A stretch of DNA of 16,984 nucleotides from contig CAZLFD010000031.1 in NCBI GenBank assembly GCA_964558715.1, forward strand, positions 1 through 16,984, given 5' to 3'. Source of the DNA: JBGSOV01 sp964558715 (GTDB lineage: Bacteria; Patescibacteriota; Gracilibacteria; CAIRYL01; GCA-016699755). The number at the start of each line of letters is the position of its first letter. Within the stretch, counting starts at the first letter, position 1. A program made the translations under genes and the position numbers. The notes beneath the pieces are model-generated. The model was not told the origin of the DNA, made no database searches, and was given only the letters and a program-made list of their open reading frames with translations. Below, one piece after another: positions 14,201 through 16,984 of this stretch.

Positions 14201-15002
14201 CCCCTGCTAATGCTCCGGCGCCTACGGCACTCATCAGCTCGGCATGCGGTGGTACGATGATTTTGCGATTATAGATCTCTGCGGTTCTGGTGATGATTTC
14301 TACAATCTCTGGTACGCGCACCAGTTTGCCTCCTAGTACGATAATATCGTGCCCTTCGGCGCGCGCTGCAAAAACGGCGATACTCGCAACGGTCTGCCCG
14401 ACCAGATTGGCGATTCCTCTTGCCAAGTCTGCTTTTTCTGAATTTTGGTTCGCCTTGGCAAAGTTTGATGCGGTGGCGCTGCCGGGCACCACTCCGATTC
14501 CTCCACCCACAATCTCCTCCACAAGTAGGTCGACTGATTTAGCATCGCCTTGAGCGATAAGCTGTTGTAATTCCCCAAAACTCTCAAGCGCAAGCAGTGA
14601 TTTTGCAAGTCCGAGTAGCGACCCTCCGCCGACACCGGTACCGCCGACATGGTGATAGCCGTTGGTACTTAAAGATACGCAACAGGTTCCTGTTCCTAGC
14701 GAGCAGACGAGAGCGTTTTTCAAGCTCGCCAAAACCTGCCCGCCTTTGCCGATGGCATCGATTTCGGAAATCTTTTTGATCGTGATGCCATCCAACTCCT
14801 CGGCAAAAATGCGGCTGTGTCCGCCGGTAAGCGCTATTGTTTCGATATCTTTTATTTCCACATTCGAGTTTTCGATGATGGCGCGCAAATCTGATTTATC
14901 GGTATCTGCCGATTCAAATGAAGTAATGTGCGCAAAATCACCTGTTTTTTCAAAACGTACTACATCTATTGTGCTGCCGCCAAGGTCGATTGCGAGGATC
15001 AT
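14187..15002 (-). CDS. coaW: type II pantothenate kinase
   Basis: This ASKHA-fold kinase phosphorylates pantothenate with ATP, the first step of CoA synthesis. Motifs in the 271-aa protein fit type II PanK (eukaryotic and Staphylococcus CoaW type): phosphate loop DLGGST at 6-11, LTGGHS at 59-63, catalytic glutamate E80 in ISEIDAIG, CSLGTGT at 100-106, VGGTGVGGGSLLGL at 119-132 and VPGSATASNF. Type II enzymes are usually not inhibited by CoA. A possible Shine-Dalgarno sequence GGGGAG lies about 11 bases before the ATG, one of few in the window. Its last codons lie inside the palindromic element at 14168. No other CoA gene is adjacent. Confidence 0.93.
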   Translation of the reverse strand: MILAIDLGGSTIDVVRFEKTGDFAHITSFESADTDKSDLRAIIENSNVEIKDIETIALTGGHSRIFAEELDGITIKKISEIDAIGKGGQVLASLKNALVCSLGTGTCCVSLSTNGYHHVGGTGVGGGSLLGLAKSLLALESFGELQQLIAQGDAKSVDLLVEEIVGGGIGVVPGSATASNFAKANQNSEKADLARGIANLVGQTVASIAVFAARAEGHDIIVLGGKLVRVPEIVEIITRTAEIYNRKIIVPPHAELMSAVGAGALAGVISA

Positions 15003-15119
15003 TTCAATATCTTCTCCCCATATTGATAAGTGGAGACAAGAGCAGGGTTATGGGATTCGATGCAACGAAATATATTTCATCAAGTTGAGAATATCATTTT
15101 TTTGAAACTCACCCTAGCC

Positions 15120-15163
15120 CCTTGCCCGATTCGAATCGGGCAAGGTCTGCCCCCAACAGGGGG
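15120..15163. repeat. perfect 26-base palindrome plus second hairpin
   Basis: CCTTGCCCGATTC (15120-15132) is followed directly by its exact reverse complement (15133-15145), with no spacer. Five bases later CCCCC (15150-15154) pairs with GGGGG (15159-15163) around AACA. The pair lies in the divergent gap between coaW and the small membrane protein gene, where no terminator is expected. The flank CTCACCCTAGCCCC resembles C-rich repeat elements common in bacterial intergenic DNA. GAAATATATTTC at 15067-15078 is another perfect palindrome nearby. Confidence 0.7.
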
Positions 15164-15226
15164 AGATTATGATGTTGCGTTGATGAAAAATATTTGTCAC
15201 AATTTCGTTCGCTGTATTTTTCTGAC

Positions 15227-15604
15227 ATGACTGGTTTTTTTACAGATGTATTAGACGCAAACCCCGGTGAGCCGACAAGCAATATTAAGATCGGAATCGC
15301 ACTTCTGTTGGCTATAGCATTGCTCATCATTTTTTTTGTCATCCCGACGGTCCGCAAAAAAACGCAGGATAAACCGCTAAAAAAGGTGCTCGCCAAAAGT
15401 CGCATTGGTGTACTCCTTTTTTCGCTCGGGTTCTTTTTTCTCATCTGGTTCCGCCTCGAGCAAATTCCATTCCTCTCGATGCGATTGTGGTTTTACCTCA
15501 CTATCGTCGGGTTGATAGTCTGGTTTGGCCTTAAGGCGTATAAGTACAAACAGATAAAGCATCTCATCAAACGCGCCGAAGCAAGAAGGAATCGCGAAGA
15601 GTAG
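15227..15604 (+). CDS. small membrane protein of unknown function
   Basis: The 125-aa protein has three hydrophobic helices at about 21-40, 60-76 and 84-104. The loop after helix 1 (RKKTQDKPLKKVLAKSR) and the C-terminus (YKQIKHLIKRAEARRNREE) are strongly basic, so both should be cytoplasmic only if an extra turn exists; the positive-inside rule fits loop 1 inside and the C-terminus inside with helices 2 and 3 as a hairpin. The segment RLEQIPFLSMRLWFY resembles, from memory, small proteins seen in Patescibacteria, but no function is known. The ATG at 15227 is preferred over a TTG at 15194. It lies upstream of the SbtA-like gene by about 210 bases, in the same direction, with no terminator seen between them. 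Confidence 0.7.
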   Translation: MTGFFTDVLDANPGEPTSNIKIGIALLLAIALLIIFFVIPTVRKKTQDKPLKKVLAKSRIGVLLFSLGFFFLIWFRLEQIPFLSMRLWFYLTIVGLIVWFGLKAYKYKQIKHLIKRAEARRNREE

Positions 15605-15784
15605 ACAAGTTGTATGTTTAAAGTCGTAAGATTTAAGAAAAGCAGGTCACTCTGGTTCGACCGAAATCTGCATGAGTTAGTAGTTAACGCTTGTTTTACC
15701 GTTCAAGTCTTTTGCAGAGTGCTCTAGGTTTACGAAAACGTCGGGGTTACTTCAGCCGTTAAGAAAGTGATATCCCATCTTCCG

Positions 15785-15790
15785 TATAAT
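15785..15790 (+). promoter_or_regulatory. probable -10 box of the SbtA-like permease gene
   Basis: TATAAT lies 22 bases before the ATG. No good -35 box is seen (TTAAGA at 15759 has a 20-base spacer). A second TATAAT at 15809-15814 overlaps the start codon itself. The leader would be about 15 bases or less and has no Shine-Dalgarno sequence. The remaining intergenic stretch 15605-15784 shows no recognisable element. Confidence 0.4.
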
Positions 15791-15812
15791 TAGTAGCCCC
15801 CTGTCTGCTATA

Positions 15813-16826
15813 ATGAAGCAGATTTCTCATCGCATGCCTACCGAAATATTGGTCATGATCCTGGCTTTTCTCGTAGGGGCAATATTTCAGAGTTTTTTAC
15901 GAAAAAAACAACGCGATGTTGGTAGCGCACGTTATTTTACCACGCTGAGAAATGCCGTTTACCAAGTAGTTGTTATCTACTTATTGATAAAGATCGGATT
16001 TACCGGAGGGGGCTCGATTCTCACGGAGCCACTCCATCAGGTACTGCTTACTTCGGGCGTTGCGGTGGTAGCCTGCATTGTTTGGACTGTACTGTTATTA
16101 TACGCGCTTAAAAAATGGTCACCGTTTGATCAGTTAACGCGGGTTTCAATCGCCGCTCATTTTGGTTCGGTGAGTGTAGGTACCTTTATTGCCGCTCAAG
16201 AATTTTTAGCGGCTCTCGGGATTATAGTCTCTAGCAGTGTTGTTGTTTGGTTAGCGATTATGGAACTACCAGCGTTATTGGTGGGTGTTTTTGCCCTCAG
16301 AATCAGCTTTTTGAGTGTGCTTGGTATCCTAAAAAAAGATCTGATGCTGTGGATTCTGGTCGGGTCGATTTTTCTGGGAATGGTTGCGCAAAACATCATT
16401 CCGACTGAGATGAAGACGCTGCTTTTTTCTACGATTTTTTTGCCCATACTGACTTACTTTTTGTTCGAGATGGGAGCAAAAGCCGCCGACAGTCTCCGCA
16501 GCATCAAGGGAAAATATCAAGAGCTGTGCATATTTGGGATAGGTGCCCCATTCGTGGGTGGGGTGTCGGGGGCGTTGGCGGGGTATTTACTGGGGTATGG
16601 TGTGGGTGAAGCCTTTATGTTTTCTATTTTGATGGCTTCGGCATCGTACGTGCTGGTTCCCATCAGTTTTAAAGAGATATTGAAAAATTCCTCGATTGCT
16701 TCCGCGGAGCAAGCCGATGCGGCGGTTGCGACGAGTATGGCGCTCTCAGTCGGGATCGCCCTCCCCTTCAACATTGTGATCGGCTTTGAAATCTACTACC
16801 TGCTGCTTAGGTTATTGAGTGGGTAA
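15813..16826 (+). CDS. SbtA-like (sodium-dependent bicarbonate transporter family) permease
   Basis: The 337-aa integral membrane protein has about ten helices and resembles cyanobacterial SbtA (Sbt_1/DUF897 family), a Na+-dependent bicarbonate symporter with two inverted five-helix halves. Matching parts are YLLIKIGFTGGG (SbtA: LLTKIGLTGG), AAHFGSVSVGTFIAA at the first-half substrate site and MELPALLVGVF. The second-half site, SSSDIS in SbtA, reads SASYVLVP here, so the substrate may differ. The central cytoplasmic loop of SbtA that carries regulatory sites is very short (LRISFLSVLGILKKD). No gene for the PII-like partner SbtB is visible. The start ATG at 15813 gives an N-terminal helix at about 10-28; M8 is an alternative. 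Confidence 0.8.
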   Translation: MKQISHRMPTEILVMILAFLVGAIFQSFLRKKQRDVGSARYFTTLRNAVYQVVVIYLLIKIGFTGGGSILTEPLHQVLLTSGVAVVACIVWTVLLLYALKKWSPFDQLTRVSIAAHFGSVSVGTFIAAQEFLAALGIIVSSSVVVWLAIMELPALLVGVFALRISFLSVLGILKKDLMLWILVGSIFLGMVAQNIIPTEMKTLLFSTIFLPILTYFLFEMGAKAADSLRSIKGKYQELCIFGIGAPFVGGVSGALAGYLLGYGVGEAFMFSILMASASYVLVPISFKEILKNSSIASAEQADAAVATSMALSVGIALPFNIVIGFEIYYLLLRLLSG

Positions 16827-16849
16827 TATCCAGGTTTGTATACCGCTAC

Positions 16850-16908
16850 AGTCTCTCGTAGAGGACTCCAGCATTCGTTGACGGCTGAGTCCCTATCAGG
16901 TCTCAGTC
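16850..16908 (+). promoter_or_regulatory. attenuator-like structured element after the permease gene
   Basis: Hairpin 1 pairs AGTC (16850-16853) with GACT (16864-16867) and CTC with GAG, with one bulged T and the loop GTA. It matches the hairpin at 3857, with an A-T pair replaced by G-C. A competing stem pairs GGACTC (16863-16868) with GAGTCC (16887-16892). A third pairs GGCTGAGTCC (16883-16892) with GGTCTCAGTC (16899-16908) around CTATCA, with one T-T mismatch. This is a 1:2, 2:3, 3:4 layout. There is no clear U tract. A following gene may start at the ATG at 16959, but only eight codons are in the window. Confidence 0.4.
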
Positions 16909-16984
16909 GGTAATTAAAATGACTATTTGAAATGGTCTTGTTGCACAAATAAACATTAATGGCACCTTCCCCCTTTCCCCGCCC

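Noticed and set aside
15654..15662. GGTTCGACC resembling a tRNA T-loop
   Set aside because: The flanking bases cannot form the T stem, and no acceptor stem or anticodon arm is found around it.
16959..16984. Possible start of a further gene (MAPSPFPR)
   Set aside because: Only eight codons are in the window and the C-rich sequence may be a repeat, so a coding call is not supported.

Overview
The window holds thirteen protein-coding genes with ordinary stop-codon use; UGA is a stop, for example in the RNase J, RsmF and pantothenate kinase genes. The gene set suggests a bacterium of the Patescibacteria (CPR) radiation, with a Peregrinibacteria-like lineage as my best guess. The grounds are RNase J with a basic low-complexity N-terminus, a stand-alone small type IV secretion-type pilin, an AI-2E-type permease next to a Nif3-like protein, small unassigned membrane proteins, scattered single biosynthetic genes and very few Shine-Dalgarno sequences. 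This placement is inference from gene content. No rRNA or ribosomal protein gene is present to confirm it.

Layout. At 1-1645 is purF (first step of purine synthesis), closely resembling the proteobacterial enzyme. It converges with ilvB (acetolactate synthase catalytic subunit, minus strand, 1916-3631). A divergent gap of about 420 bases follows, with a heptamer-phased repeat, a palindromic repeat relic and a strongly structured stretch upstream of def (4051-4524). def converges on a fused prephenate dehydrogenase-prephenate dehydratase gene (4710-6356, minus); the two terminators cross, so the mRNA ends are predicted to overlap. Another divergent gap of about 450 bases leads to rnj (6803-8683). 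An unassigned membrane protein (8920-9630) is next.

At 9738-12604 a minus-strand cluster of four genes is probably one operon: small secreted pilin, AI-2E family permease, Nif3-like metal-binding protein and FdtA/WxcM-like sugar isomerase. The last two genes overlap. Divergent from it is an RsmF-type rRNA cytosine methyltransferase (12703-14163), which converges with a type II pantothenate kinase (14187-15002, minus). Last come a small three-helix membrane protein (15227-15604) and an SbtA-like permease (15813-16826).

The genes contribute to purine, branched-chain and aromatic amino acid synthesis, CoA synthesis, protein maturation, RNA decay and rRNA modification, but the metabolic genes are isolated from their usual pathway partners. 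The most unusual content is between genes: five arrays with a 7-base period, a family of about 38-base palindromic elements, a perfect 26-base palindrome, and two similar RNA hairpins (3857 and 16850) whose stems differ by a compensatory base change and which sit in attenuator-like arrangements of competing pairings. No CRISPR array, transposase, tRNA or rRNA was seen.
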